A DNA stretch of 64,000 nt from CAZYFH01 sp964646815. GTDB lineage: Bacteria > Acidobacteriota > Vicinamibacteria > Vicinamibacterales > UBA8438. How positions within the stretch are numbered: position 1 is the stretch's first letter; each line of letters starts with the position of its first letter. Where the stretch lies: the NCBI GenBank assembly GCA_964646815.1, contig CAZYFH010000006.1, positions 1 to 64,000 of the forward strand, written 5' to 3'. Positions 1 to 12,439 of the stretch are shown here, piece by piece. The notes beneath the pieces were generated by a model, which searched no databases, was not told where the DNA came from, and saw only the letters and a program-made list of their open reading frames with translations. The translations under genes were made by a program, and so were the position numbers.

Positions 1-1
1 C

Positions 2-1423
2 TATCTCAACGCGATGCTCTACGGGATCCACTCGCCACCGATCGTCGTCCGCGACCGCGTGATTCACGGCTCGCAGATTGCTGACCGCCGTATCACGAAC
101 GAAGCGGTGCCGGGATGGGTGCGTGCGTGGAACGTCCGGACGGGCGAGCACGCCTGGGACTTCCACACTGTGCCGAACAGCCCAGACGAGTTCGGCGCGC
201 AGACCTGGCTCAATGAATCGTGGCGTTACTCGGGCAACGCCAACGTTTGGTCGATGCTGGCGGGTGACAACGAGCTGGGCCACGTCTACCTCCCCACCGG
301 CACGACGACAAACGACTACTACGGCGCAGAACGGCTTGGTGACAACCTCTTCTCCGAGACGCTGGTTGCCGTCGACGTCGAGACCGGCCAGCGCGTCTGG
401 CACTTCCAAGCGGTGCATCACGGGCTGTGGGATTACGACTTCCCCACACACCCCAACCTGGTCGACATCACCGTGGACGGCCGTCCGATCAAGGCGATCA
501 CGCAAGTCAGCAAGCAGGGCTTCGTCTATACGTTCGACCGTGTCACCGGCGACCCCGTCTGGCCGATCGAGGAGCGCCCGGTCCCGCAGGACACGAACAT
601 GCCGGGGGAGGTGCCCGCCGCGACGCAGCCGTTTCCGACGAAGCCGGCCGCGTTCGACTATCAAGGCGTGACTATCGACGACCTGGTCGACTTCACGCCT
701 GAAATTCGCGCGATGGCGGTCGAGGCGGTCAGCGATTTCGTCCTCGGGCCGCTGTTCACGCCGCCGACCCGCCCGATCGACGGGGGCACGCAAGGGACGC
801 TGATGCGGCCGCCCGACGGCGGCACCGCCGGCTGGGCCGGCGCCGCCGTCGACCCGGAGACCGGCATCCTCTATATCCCGTCCCGCAACCAAGCCACCGT
901 GATCCCTCTGTATGCGCCCGACCCCGCGCTCGGCGCCACGATGCGATACACGCACGGCGCCCCGGAAGACGAGCGGCTCGCCCGGCAGGGCGCCATCCGG
1001 CCCGCCCCACGGATGCCGCAAGGACTTCCGCTGCTCAAGCCGCCGTACTCCCGCATGACGGCGATCGACATGAACACCGGCTCGCACCTCTGGTGGGTGC
1101 CGACGGGTGAGGGGAATCGCTACCGGCGCCACCGGCTGCTCCGCGATCTCGACCTGCCGCCGCTCGGCGGCGACAACGGCAGCAACGGTCCGCTCCTCAC
1201 CAGGACGCTGTTGATCTACTGCCTGACGGCCGGGGGCACGAACGAGGGTCCGCGGCTCGTCGCCTACGACAAGTCCGACGGCACGGAACTCGCGTCGGTC
1301 GACCTCCCGAGCGGCGCCATCGGCACCCCGATGACCTACGCGATCGACGGCCGGCAGTACATCGCGCTCACCATCGGCGGTGGGCCCCGCCTCGTCGCCT
1401 ACGCACTGCCGAACGAGCGATGA
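2..1423 (+). CDS. PQQ-dependent dehydrogenase (quinoprotein), 5'-truncated by window edge
   Basis: This is the C-terminal part of a periplasmic quinoprotein of the glucose/alcohol dehydrogenase type; the frame is open to the first base, so the true start lies outside. Propeller blades with the family's VDVETGQRVWHFQ and AVHHGLWDYDFPTHP signatures are visible, followed by VDPETGILYIPSRN and a C-terminal IDGRQYIALTIGGG blade. Members oxidise sugars or alcohols and pass electrons to quinone or cytochrome c. No cytochrome domain lies in the visible part, unlike the two full cytochrome-PQQ genes at 14.5 and 36.9 kb. It is convergent with the barrel gene at 1450, with only 26 bp between the stops. 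The substrate cannot be assigned. Confidence 0.9.
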   Translation, partial: YLNAMLYGIHSPPIVVRDRVIHGSQIADRRITNEAVPGWVRAWNVRTGEHAWDFHTVPNSPDEFGAQTWLNESWRYSGNANVWSMLAGDNELGHVYLPTGTTTNDYYGAERLGDNLFSETLVAVDVETGQRVWHFQAVHHGLWDYDFPTHPNLVDITVDGRPIKAITQVSKQGFVYTFDRVTGDPVWPIEERPVPQDTNMPGEVPAATQPFPTKPAAFDYQGVTIDDLVDFTPEIRAMAVEAVSDFVLGPLFTPPTRPIDGGTQGTLMRPPDGGTAGWAGAAVDPETGILYIPSRNQATVIPLYAPDPALGATMRYTHGAPEDERLARQGAIRPAPRMPQGLPLLKPPYSRMTAIDMNTGSHLWWVPTGEGNRYRRHRLLRDLDLPPLGGDNGSNGPLLTRTLLIYCLTAGGTNEGPRLVAYDKSDGTELASVDLPSGAIGTPMTYAIDGRQYIALTIGGGPRLVAYALPNER

Positions 1424-1430
1424 TGCGCCG

Positions 1431-1449
1431 GTTCCGGACGAACTGACGG

Positions 1450-1462
<13 letters not shown>
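1431..1462. terminator. Nested inverted repeats between convergent genes
   Basis: An outer repeat GTTCCGG (1431-1437) pairs with CCGGAAC (1456-1462), and an inner palindrome ACTGACGGTCAGT sits at 1442-1454. The element spans the 26-bp gap between the convergent stops and overlaps the last codons of the leftward gene. There is no T-tract, so a bidirectional terminator is plausible but unproven. Confidence 0.4.
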
Positions 1463-4401
<2,939 letters not shown>

Positions 4402-4403
4402 CT

Positions 4404-6497
4404 CTATTTGGCCAGTGGGTCGGGACGGATCTGGAATTTCACGGCCTTCTGCAGAGTGCCTGGGCCGCCTTCGAGGTGCCATGCAGCGTAGTTCGAATAG
4501 CTTGACCAAAGCCCCTTTCCCTTCCATCCGATGGCCGGGTCGTCGATTCGGCCCACCGATGACCGCGAGAAGAAGCCCATCGGATAGGGAATGCGCAACG
4601 TGACGAACTCCTCCGTCGCACGGTTGAACACCTCCAGGGAGTCGGTGTTCACCACGCCGTAGACCGGCGTCTCGGCGCCGAGACCCAAGACGTCGTGATG
4701 GTCGATCTGCGTCAGGTAGCTCTCGTCCGAGTTGATCGGGAAAGGGGTGTTGTCAAATGTCGGCTTCTCCATCCGGTGAAACGTCCACCCTTCCGGACAG
4801 CTCTGGCCGGTGGCCTCCGGCCCGTTCGTGACCGAGCACCGGCTGTGATCGAACGAGGCAAAGTGCCCGCTGCCGCGCCAGTCCTGCCACACGATCCCGT
4901 CGCTCGTGATGTGGAGGCCACCGCTCCCGTACGGCGGTGGATCCTGGATGCTGGGCGGCGGCATGTAGACCTCCGCGATGCACGATTCTGGCGGATCGGC
5001 ACCAAGAACGAGTCGCACCAGCGTGTTGTCCGTCGGTCCGTTGTCGGAGCACCAGACGCTTCCGTCCGCGGCGTTCGCCGCCGGCGAATAGCACCCGTAG
5101 GCGACGCGATGATCGCGTGTCGGGTCGACCGGCTCGTCCGGCTCGGTCCACCCGGGAGAGATCACGCCGTCGCCGTTCGTGTCGATGACCGTCGGGCACC
5201 ACCCCTGGGCCGCCTCGGCGTCCGAGGTCTCGTCCCAGACCTCGGTGTCGATCCACCCCACCCCTTCGCGAAACCCGTAATAGAACACCTCGTCGTGCCC
5301 CAATTGGTTGTGGTCCGCCGAGAAACAGGTGTCGATTTCGCTGAACGCCTCGGTCTCCGGGTCGTACATGAACACCTGGCGCGTGCCCCGCGCGACCGGG
5401 AAGTACTCGGCGAACGCGTTCGACGCGTCGGTGCAAAACTCCGGCTGCTCGTCGGCACCGCGGACGCGGCCGGTGAGCCACACGCGCCCATCCCCGTCCA
5501 TCGCCACGCTCCGTGGATCCGACCGGCGCGCCCAGATCGGTTCGTCGCCGTAGTACGGCGATGTCGGAGTGTCGGCCAGGATCTCAGGGGCGTTCGACGG
5601 AATGTGGATCATCTCCGCGCTGTGCGCGACAGGATCGACCACGGCTAGGATGTCACTCGGCTGCACCACGCCGTAGACGAGCCCGTTCGCGTTCACGGTG
5701 CCGTCACGCACGTCGGATGGGGTGCTGTCGGTCCGACCGTCGTGCTCGGTTCCCCAGTCCCACAGGGTGACGACCACGCTGCGCTCGACACCCCGCGGCC
5801 GCGGCGGCGCTTGGCGCGGCGCCTCGCCGGACGCGATCCGGTCAGTCCAGTTCGCGAACATCTCCCGCTGCGGACCGAGCCGGCGGTACATACCGCTCAT
5901 CCCGGCGCCCATCGGCCCCATCGTCACCCGACGGTCCCACGCCTCGAGATGCGAGTCGGCTTCGCTCAGAATGCCGCCCGGGATCTCCCGCGTCGCCCTG
6001 TTCCCGACCTGATGGCAATTAAGGCAGCCGGTGACGGAGCTGCCGAGCTCCTGTTGCGAGTGCTCTCCGTCAGGCAACTCCATCATCGACAGCCACCACG
6101 CCGCTGGGTAGACCTCGGCCGCCGCCAGCGCATCGGGGGCGACGACGGCATCGAGATCGAGCAGTTGCCCTGGCGTAACGGGCACCCGCGCGGAGTCGAC
6201 CAACCCGTAGCCGCGGACCCACACCTGGTAGCTCGCCTCCGGCAGATCGGGCAGGACGTAGCGTCCTTCGTCGTCGGTCACCACGATGCGGGTGAACCGC
6301 GTCGGGAGATCGGTCGTCTCCGCGATCACCCACACGCCGGCTTCGGGCCCAACCGCGCTCGTGACGACGCCGCCGATGTCGTCGGCGTCAATTTCGAGGC
6401 CGGTCGGGACGTTGACCATCTCGTCGCAGCTTGCGAGCGTGGCGATCGCGCCGGCCGTTCCAACCGCGATGAGCGTCGACCTGATCCGTGCGTTCAT
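4404..6497 (-). CDS. Lipoprotein with carboxypeptidase-regulatory domain, one c-heme site and propeller region
   Basis: 697 aa, ATG preceded by GAGGAGG. A lipobox (ATLASC, Cys24) follows a short signal. Residues about 38-115 form a CarboxypepD_reg-like domain (GVVTSAVGPEAGVWVIAE, GRYVLPDLPEASYQVWVRGY). One heme c motif CLNCH is at 158-162, and the remainder resembles an NHL/SMP-30-type propeller with aspartate-rich blades (DTNGDGVISP). It is a divergent paralogue of the proteins at 24702-26915 and 41179-43338, sharing domain order and the C-terminal FQIRPDPLAK/FQ(V/I)RPHPLAE ending. It is the first gene of a pair with the barrel gene. A periplasmic electron-carrying sensor or binding protein is inferred; no enzyme activity can be named. 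Confidence 0.8.
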   Translation of the reverse strand: MNARIRSTLIAVGTAGAIATLASCDEMVNVPTGLEIDADDIGGVVTSAVGPEAGVWVIAETTDLPTRFTRIVVTDDEGRYVLPDLPEASYQVWVRGYGLVDSARVPVTPGQLLDLDAVVAPDALAAAEVYPAAWWLSMMELPDGEHSQQELGSSVTGCLNCHQVGNRATREIPGGILSEADSHLEAWDRRVTMGPMGAGMSGMYRRLGPQREMFANWTDRIASGEAPRQAPPRPRGVERSVVVTLWDWGTEHDGRTDSTPSDVRDGTVNANGLVYGVVQPSDILAVVDPVAHSAEMIHIPSNAPEILADTPTSPYYGDEPIWARRSDPRSVAMDGDGRVWLTGRVRGADEQPEFCTDASNAFAEYFPVARGTRQVFMYDPETEAFSEIDTCFSADHNQLGHDEVFYYGFREGVGWIDTEVWDETSDAEAAQGWCPTVIDTNGDGVISPGWTEPDEPVDPTRDHRVAYGCYSPAANAADGSVWCSDNGPTDNTLVRLVLGADPPESCIAEVYMPPPSIQDPPPYGSGGLHITSDGIVWQDWRGSGHFASFDHSRCSVTNGPEATGQSCPEGWTFHRMEKPTFDNTPFPINSDESYLTQIDHHDVLGLGAETPVYGVVNTDSLEVFNRATEEFVTLRIPYPMGFFSRSSVGRIDDPAIGWKGKGLWSSYSNYAAWHLEGGPGTLQKAVKFQIRPDPLAK

Positions 6498-6551
6498 GCG
6501 CCCGCCTCCTCAGTGTGTCGTGTCCAGTCGTCCGGGACGTCCGCCGCGCCG

Positions 6552-7829
6552 CTACCGGAGATCTTGAAAGAACGTGCGGAGATCCGCGACCAGCAGATCG
6601 GGCTGTTCCATGGCGGCGAAATGTCCACCGCGCGGCATCTCCGTCCAATGGACGATGTTGTAGCTCGCCTCGGCCCATTTCCGAGGCGCGATGAACAGCT
6701 CGTACGGGAAGATGGCGGCGCCGGTCGGCACCTCGATGCGACCCAGTACGCGCGAGGTGGCAGCGTTGCCGCTCTCGTAGTAGAGACGGGCCGACGACGT
6801 CGCCGTCTCGGTCACCCAGTAGATCATGATATTGGTGAGCAGTTCGTCCTTCGTGAAAATCGACTCCGGGTCCCCGTTGCAGTCGCACCAGGCCCGAAAC
6901 TTCTCGACGATCCACGCCGCCTGGCCCACTGGCGAATCGTTCAAACCGTAGCCGACGGTCTGCGGCTTGGTCCCCTGTATCTGCGCGTAGCCGTTCTCGT
7001 CGGTGGTGTAGAACGCTTGGCGTGCCTGTGACCGTTCGAGCTCCTCGGGCGGCACACCGGCCGTCGGGTCTTCCACGTCCGGCGGTGGACCGGCAACCAC
7101 CATGTTGATGTGCAACCCGGCCACCACATCCGAATGGTTGAAGGCATGCCACTGACTGACGATGCTGCCCCAGTCACCGCCCTGCACCCCGTAGCGGTCG
7201 TAGCCGAGCCGAGCCATCAGCTTGGCGTTCGTCTCGGCAATCCGCTCCGGCCCGAAACCCGGCTCGCGCGGTTTGTCGGAAAAGCCATAGCCGGGCATCG
7301 ACGCCGCCACGACGTGGAACGCCTCCTCAGCCCGTCCGCCATGCGCTACGGGATCGGTCAGCGGCCCGATGATCTTCGTGAACTCCGCGATGGACCCTGG
7401 CCACCCGTGCGTGACGATGAGCGGGAGCGCGTCAGCCTCCGGCGAGCGCTGATGGATGAAGTGGATGTCGAGCCCGTCGATCACCGTCTTGTACTGGTCG
7501 AACTCGTTCAGCCGCGCCTCTTGCGCTCGCCAGTCGAACTCGTCGCGCCAATAGCTGATGAGATCCGTGACGTACCCGAGCTCGGCGCCGTAGTCCCAGC
7601 CGACATCGTCGAGCTGGTCCGGTAGGCGTGCGTGGTCAAGCCGAAGCTTGAGGTCCTCGAGCACCGCGTCCGGCACGTCGATCGTGAACGGCCGCACCGC
7701 CGTCGGGTCGACCGGGGCCTCGGTCACGCCGGCCATCTCGGGCGCTTCCATCGACCCACTCGTCTCGCTCGCGGGCGCCCCGCATGCAACCGCCACCGAG
7801 AGGGAGATCGCCAGTACCACTCGTTTCAC
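6552..7829 (-). CDS. Epoxide hydrolase-like alpha/beta hydrolase, lipoprotein
   Basis: 425 aa from GTG 7829, placed 8 nt after AAGGAG (7838-7843); a second GTG at 7832 is also possible. Lipobox VAVAC (Cys16). An N-terminal EHN domain (about 45-150) precedes the alpha/beta hydrolase core. The oxyanion motif HGWPGS is at 141-146, the nucleophile is Asp219 in GGDWGS, and the catalytic His is about residue 403 in GGHFAAMEQPD. The family (microsomal epoxide hydrolase-like) opens epoxides to diols. Membrane anchoring outside the cytoplasm is unusual but fits this window. The gene runs in the same direction as 4404-6497, 54 bp upstream of it, but has its own upstream region shared with the divergent gene at 8045. 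Confidence 0.9.
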   Translation of the reverse strand: MKRVVLAISLSVAVACGAPASETSGSMEAPEMAGVTEAPVDPTAVRPFTIDVPDAVLEDLKLRLDHARLPDQLDDVGWDYGAELGYVTDLISYWRDEFDWRAQEARLNEFDQYKTVIDGLDIHFIHQRSPEADALPLIVTHGWPGSIAEFTKIIGPLTDPVAHGGRAEEAFHVVAASMPGYGFSDKPREPGFGPERIAETNAKLMARLGYDRYGVQGGDWGSIVSQWHAFNHSDVVAGLHINMVVAGPPPDVEDPTAGVPPEELERSQARQAFYTTDENGYAQIQGTKPQTVGYGLNDSPVGQAAWIVEKFRAWCDCNGDPESIFTKDELLTNIMIYWVTETATSSARLYYESGNAATSRVLGRIEVPTGAAIFPYELFIAPRKWAEASYNIVHWTEMPRGGHFAAMEQPDLLVADLRTFFQDLR

Positions 7830-7895
7830 CACAGTCACTCCTTGGCTGGTGGGTCCCACTGAAGGTCTGTCACTCCGCGGTGCGCGCCTCACCGC

Positions 7896-7903
7896 AATAT
7901 AAT
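7896..7903. promoter_or_regulatory. Symmetric -10 box in divergent intergenic region
   Basis: TATAAT on the + strand (7898-7903) overlaps TATATT on the - strand (7901-7896), in the 215-bp gap between the divergent epoxide hydrolase and copper-oxidase genes. It could serve leftward transcription (67 bp to the start), rightward transcription, or both. No good -35 is visible on either side. Confidence 0.35.
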
Positions 7904-8006
7904 CCTATACGGAACCCGACAAACGAGTTGCGCCGACCCAATCCGCCGAATCCCGGTGGAATCGTCGATTTGACATTGAAAAACACGTCCCCACCCGGCT
8001 AGGATC

Positions 8007-8017
8007 AGACTTAGTCT
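8007..8017. promoter_or_regulatory. Small palindrome AGACTTAGTCT
   Basis: A perfect 5-bp inverted repeat around a central T lies 27 bp before the start at 8045. A TTGACA hexamer is at 7970-7975, but no -10 sits at normal spacing. An operator role is only a possibility. Confidence 0.2.
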
Positions 8018-8044
8018 AGGCTTGACGGATCGAGGAGATCTCCG

Positions 8045-9481
8045 ATGAAGACAAAGAGCGCCCGCCTGGTTTCGTTCGTGTTGCGCACCCTACTTGCAGT
8101 CGGGGTCGCGGTGGTGACCTCGGTCGCCCCATCCGCGGCAGCGGCGCCTGAGGCGGACGTGACCTACACGAAGGATATTGCACCGATCCTCCAGCGGAGC
8201 TGCCAACAATGTCACCGCCCTGAGTCGGTGGCACCAATGTCGCTCCTCACCTACGAGCAGGCGCGCCCCTGGGCGCGAGCGATGAAGTACCGGACGGGCC
8301 GAGGTAGCGCGCCGGACGTCATGCCGCCTTGGTATATCGAGAAGGACATCGGCATCCAGGATTACAAGGGCGACATCTCGCTGAGCGCGGAAGAGATCGC
8401 AAACATCGCGACGTGGGCGGACAACGGTGCACCGCGCGGCAACCCTGCCGACCTCCCGCCAGCGATCGAATTCACGAACGCCTCGAGCTGGCAGCTTGGC
8501 GAGCCCGATCTCGTGCTCCGGTCCGAGGAGATCGAGACCTTGCCGACCGCGCCCGACTGGTGGGGTCCGATGGGCGAGGTGGAGACCGGCTTGACGGAGG
8601 ACCGCTACGTCTCTGCAATCGAGATGCGAGAGGTGAACAGCACCGACGGAGTGCCTGAACGCGACACGATCGGCGGTCTGTACGTCATTCACCATGCGCT
8701 CATCACGCCGGTCGGCCCTGACGGCGTACCCGAAGCGTCGGCGGGGTTTTGGCCGGTCCATGAGGTGGGCCGCAATCCGGACATCTTTCATCCCGACTCC
8801 GGCAAACTGCTGAAGGCCGGGTCGAAAATCATCTTGCCGTCCTCGCATCTTCACTCGAACGGGCGCCACACGCGCGCACATCTGGAAATTGGCTTGAAGT
8901 TCCACCCGCAGGGATACGAACCGACGCGGACGGTGCAGATCATCGGCCCGGCGACGCTCGATCTCGATATCAAACCGATGGAGGCGGACCAGAAATTCGA
9001 GGCGTTCAGCACACTCATGGAGCACACGAAGATGACCGTGTTCGAGCCCCACATGCACGCCGCCGGCGTGAGAATGTGCCTCGACGCGATCTTCGAAAAC
9101 ACGATCGAGACCTTGAGCTGCTCCGGCTACAACCACAGCTGGGTACGCGTCTACACCTACGAAGATCACGTGGCGCCGCTGCTGCCGAAGGGGACGATCC
9201 TGCGGATCACCGGCTACTTCGACAACACGCCGACCAACCGCAACGTCTCCGACCCGCGGAACTGGTCAGGGCTGGGTCACCGGTCGATCGATAATATGAT
9301 GATCAACATCGGTCAGGCCGTCTTTATGGACGACGAGGAGTTCGCGCAGGAGGTGGCCCAGAGGCGGGAGCAGTTGGCCCTCGCCCCCGGCGAAACCGTG
9401 ACCGGATGCCCCCTCTGCGGCTACAGCGAGGTTCCCGCGCTGTCGGTGACCGCGGACGACGACAACGACGGGGGGCAGTGA
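8045..9481 (+). CDS. Cytochrome c / type II copper monooxygenase-like secreted protein
   Basis: 478 aa, ATG after GAGGAG. A signal peptide ends near residue 34. One heme c motif CQQCH (53-57) opens a cytochrome region that includes a PPW motif near residue 95. From about 150 the sequence resembles copper type II ascorbate-dependent monooxygenases (DBH/PHM fold): HH at 216-217, SHLH with His268 and His270, and HMH with His336 and His338 match the expected paired-His and His-x-His copper ligands. The fused cytochrome suggests electrons come from or go to a heme rather than ascorbate; this is inference. A close relative with a TPR tail is at 38883-41099. The stop overlaps the next ATG by one base (TGATG), so the two genes are probably co-translated. 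Confidence 0.8.
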   Translation: MKTKSARLVSFVLRTLLAVGVAVVTSVAPSAAAAPEADVTYTKDIAPILQRSCQQCHRPESVAPMSLLTYEQARPWARAMKYRTGRGSAPDVMPPWYIEKDIGIQDYKGDISLSAEEIANIATWADNGAPRGNPADLPPAIEFTNASSWQLGEPDLVLRSEEIETLPTAPDWWGPMGEVETGLTEDRYVSAIEMREVNSTDGVPERDTIGGLYVIHHALITPVGPDGVPEASAGFWPVHEVGRNPDIFHPDSGKLLKAGSKIILPSSHLHSNGRHTRAHLEIGLKFHPQGYEPTRTVQIIGPATLDLDIKPMEADQKFEAFSTLMEHTKMTVFEPHMHAAGVRMCLDAIFENTIETLSCSGYNHSWVRVYTYEDHVAPLLPKGTILRITGYFDNTPTNRNVSDPRNWSGLGHRSIDNMMINIGQAVFMDDEEFAQEVAQRREQLALAPGETVTGCPLCGYSEVPALSVTADDDNDGGQ

Positions 9482-10398
9482 TGAAGCCGTCGCTGATGGC
9501 ACGGGCGTGCCTCGCCACGGTCGTCTGGGCCGCCATCCTTCTGGGCGGCCCGGCGGCCGAGGCGCAGGTGAAGTCCTCGGCCACCGGTCAGTCCATCGCG
9601 CTCGCATACGAGGGATGGGAGCAGAACGAGGACGGGTCGTTCAACCTGCTGTTCGGGTACATGAACCGCAACTGGCTGGAAGAGCTCGACGTCCCGATCG
9701 GACCGGACAACCACATCACGCCGGGCGCGCTAGATCAGGGACAACCGACGCACTTCCTGCCCCGCCGCAACCGACATGTCTTCCGCATTCGTGTCCCCGA
9801 GGACTTCGGCGACAAAGAAGTCGTCTGGACTCTGACGACTCATGGCGAGACGACGAACGCATACGGAACGCTGCACCCTGACTACTTCCTGAACGACGTC
9901 GCGATCATGAACAACAACGGCGCCGGCGGAGCGCCGGGCGGGTTGTACAACATCTTCGGGAACGAGCGGCCGATGCTCAAGGTTGCAGGCGACGCAACGG
10001 TGCTCGCTACCGTCGGACAGCCGATCACCCTGTCGGCGCATGCCGAGGACGACGGCGTGCCAAAGGCGCGAGCGATGCCACCACCGCGGCCAGGGCGGTC
10101 GCGTGGTGGCTCGGGGACGCCTAACAGCGCGAGCGGGCTGCGCGTCGCCTGGTTCGTCTACCGCGGCCCCGGCGATGTGGCGTTCGACCCACCGCAGTTC
10201 GAGGTCTGGGAAGACTACCGCGAAGGGGCGAACTCGCCTTGGGCATCAGGGTGGACGACACCGGAGGCCCCCGAGGGGGGCCAATGGGTGGTGCAGGCGA
10301 CCTTCAACAATCCCGGCACCTACGTGCTCCGTTGCCAGGCCCATGACGGCGGCCTCACGACACACGAGGACGTCACCGTCACGGTGACCGGCAACTGA
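9481..10398 (+). CDS. Secreted protein of unknown function with C-terminal Ig-like region
   Basis: 305 aa. The start ATG shares its A with the stop of the copper-oxidase gene. A signal peptide ends at about residue 28 (GGPAAEAQ). The first half has a conserved-looking SFNLLFGYMNRNW segment; the C-terminal part (about 180-305) alternates hydrophobic strands and ends in NNPGTYVLRCQAHDGGLTT, typical of Ig/PKD-like beta domains, interrupted by a Pro/Arg/Gly-rich insert (about 200-220). I do not recognise a named family. Stop-start overlap with the cytochrome/copper gene makes an accessory or binding subunit likely. Confidence 0.75.
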   Translation: MKPSLMARACLATVVWAAILLGGPAAEAQVKSSATGQSIALAYEGWEQNEDGSFNLLFGYMNRNWLEELDVPIGPDNHITPGALDQGQPTHFLPRRNRHVFRIRVPEDFGDKEVVWTLTTHGETTNAYGTLHPDYFLNDVAIMNNNGAGGAPGGLYNIFGNERPMLKVAGDATVLATVGQPITLSAHAEDDGVPKARAMPPPRPGRSRGGSGTPNSASGLRVAWFVYRGPGDVAFDPPQFEVWEDYREGANSPWASGWTTPEAPEGGQWVVQATFNNPGTYVLRCQAHDGGLTTHEDVTVTVTGN

Positions 10399-10481
10399 GT
10401 CATCGACCGCCGGACGGGACTCCACCGCGTGTGAGGCAACGGGCCCCACGCTATTCCATACGGACACGACTGGAGGCGGCA

Positions 10482-12080
10482 ATGAGCGCTCGTGTCACAC
10501 GCCTGATCGGCGCCAGCTTGCTGTCACTGTTGGCCGCCGCGTCGCTCGCGGACGCGCAGGATCTCCGACTCGTGACCGCCGCAGCAGAGAACGATGCCGC
10601 GACCGTGCGCGCGTTGCTCGATGAAGGTGTCGACGTCAGCACGCCACGCGCGGACGGCGCGACATCGATGCTCTGGGCGGCGCACTGGGACAACCTCGAC
10701 GTGGTCGATCTCCTGCTCGCGGCTGGCGCGGACGTAAACACCTCCGATGACCACGGCGTGACGCCGCTCGAGCGGGCCGCCGAGAACGCGGGTGTGGCCA
10801 TGGTCGTCCGGCTGCTCCGCGCGGGGGCCGACGCGAATGCTGCGCAGGCAAGTGGGCTGACGCCGCTCATGACCGCCGCCCGGACCGGCAGCGCCGAGGT
10901 CGTCGACACACTCCTGTCCCATGGCGCCAACGTCAACGCCGCAACGACGGAAACCGGGAGCACCGCCCTGATGTGGGCGGTCACCCAACCTCATCCGGAG
11001 ATCGTCGGTCAGTTGCTGGATGCCGGCGCCGACGCGCACGCCTCCACGCGGAAAGGGTTCACGCCGTTGCTGTTCGCGGCCGGAAACGGCGATGTCGCGA
11101 TGGCCGAGCAACTGATCGCGGCCGGAGTCGACGTCGACGAGAGCGGTAGTGACGGCACGCAGGCGCTCCCGTACGCGATCGCCGCCGGTCAGGATGAATT
11201 CGCGCTCTTCCTGCTCGCGCAGGGCGCCGATCCCGACAGTTCGATGGCCGGGATTCACGCGCTGCATGCCGCGGCGGGCAACGTCTCGACGTGGCTGAGT
11301 GACTGGTCGCGGACGCATGGCCATGGTGGGCGATACCTCGGCGGTGGCTTCGGCCGGAACGCGTTGCCGCCGGACCGTCGTCTGCCGCTGGTCCAAGCGC
11401 TGCTCGAACGGGGCGCGGATCCGAACGTGCGTATCACGACGTCGGCGATGTTCATGAATTACATCGCTTACCCAACCAAGGGGGCGTTCGAGCCGTTTGC
11501 GTGCGGCACCGGCGACCTCCGCGGCGCGACGCCGCTCTGGGTGGCTGCGCACACGGCGAACGGCAGCTCGTATCGGTCGGCCACCGGTGCCGCGGAGGAC
11601 CACGCCAAGATCATCAGCGCGCTGCTCGCGGCGGGTGCCGACCAGCGGCTGGCCACCGACGACGGGACGACACCGTTCATGGCCGCGGCGGGGCTGGGAC
11701 TCCCCACGTTTCGCCCGCGCGAACCACGGGGGATCCGATCGCTGAGCGCCGAGGTGGCGGTCCAGGTGCTGCTCGATGCGGGCGCTGAGATCAACGGCGT
11801 CAACGAGGCCGACTTCACGGCGCTGCACGGCGCTGCGTTTCGAGGCCTCAACGAAGTGATCGAGTATCTCGTCGCGCAGGGGGCCGACATCGACGCACGC
11901 GACTTCCGCGGTCGCACAGCGTATCGGATGGCGGAAGGATCCAAGCAGAGTTTCCAGTTCCAGGCCTGGCCGGACACCGCTGAGCTGCTCGCGTCTCTCG
12001 GCGCGAACACGCGGCTCGGGATCCCCGGCACGGTGCAGGAGCGCCTGCGCGACGTGCCGGTCGACGCCACGCAAGAGTAG
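10482..12080 (+). CDS. Secreted ankyrin-repeat protein
   Basis: 532 aa from ATG 10482, preceded by GGAGG at good spacing; an in-frame GTG at 10431 lacks such a site. A signal peptide is cleaved near Ala25. Ankyrin repeats (TPLxxAAxxG..xxVxxLLxAGAD) run from about residue 30 to 500, with a longer non-repeat insertion in the middle (about 270-330) also present at the same place in the paralogues at 26976, 43380 and 51447. Export indicates a periplasmic protein-protein interaction role. It follows the copper-oxidase pair after 83 bp and may belong to that operon. Confidence 0.85.
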   Translation: MSARVTRLIGASLLSLLAAASLADAQDLRLVTAAAENDAATVRALLDEGVDVSTPRADGATSMLWAAHWDNLDVVDLLLAAGADVNTSDDHGVTPLERAAENAGVAMVVRLLRAGADANAAQASGLTPLMTAARTGSAEVVDTLLSHGANVNAATTETGSTALMWAVTQPHPEIVGQLLDAGADAHASTRKGFTPLLFAAGNGDVAMAEQLIAAGVDVDESGSDGTQALPYAIAAGQDEFALFLLAQGADPDSSMAGIHALHAAAGNVSTWLSDWSRTHGHGGRYLGGGFGRNALPPDRRLPLVQALLERGADPNVRITTSAMFMNYIAYPTKGAFEPFACGTGDLRGATPLWVAAHTANGSSYRSATGAAEDHAKIISALLAAGADQRLATDDGTTPFMAAAGLGLPTFRPREPRGIRSLSAEVAVQVLLDAGAEINGVNEADFTALHGAAFRGLNEVIEYLVAQGADIDARDFRGRTAYRMAEGSKQSFQFQAWPDTAELLASLGANTRLGIPGTVQERLRDVPVDATQE

Positions 12081-12439
12081 CGGACCACTCGGGAGACCTT
12101 ACGCGCCCCGGCTGCCGTCCAGCTCGTGGACTTTACCATCGCCTTCCGGTATCCCGTCGGCCGCTCCGCCTGCTCCCGTGACTTCTGGCGTGCGCTGCGA
12201 TTCCAGTGGTGGTCGCCGGCGTCTCGACCCTGCCGGTCGGCCAGGGTCCGTCTGACGCGAGGCGCCACCCACTTCCGAACAGGATTGACGCGCGGTCTCA
12301 CTGTCTGGCGGCACGCTCTCATGACGGCGGTACAGAGCGCGCCACGTCGACGGTTGCCCGGCGTAGACGAGTCGTGTCGTGTTCCAGAGGGCGCGACGTA
12401 GTAAGCTACGGGCCAGGATCTCGCTGCAGGAGGAGTGGC
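12081..12439. other. Intergenic region without recognisable gene
   Basis: Short GC-rich open frames occur on both strands, but none has family similarity that I recognise, a convincing ribosome site or a natural stop/start relation to its neighbours. The last 20 bp hold the ribosome site of the following gene. Confidence 0.5.

Noticed and set aside
7970..7975. TTGACA as the -35 of the copper-oxidase gene
   Set aside because: No -10-like hexamer at 15-19 bp; kept only as a note.
10524..12074. 516-codon open frame antisense to the ankyrin gene
   Set aside because: Composition is Arg/Gly/His-rich with no family motif, and the opposite strand has clear ankyrin repeats and a signal peptide; this is a GC-rich shadow.
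12099..12401. Small open frames between the ankyrin gene and the secreted protein at 12440
   Set aside because: No recognisable family, start site or signal.
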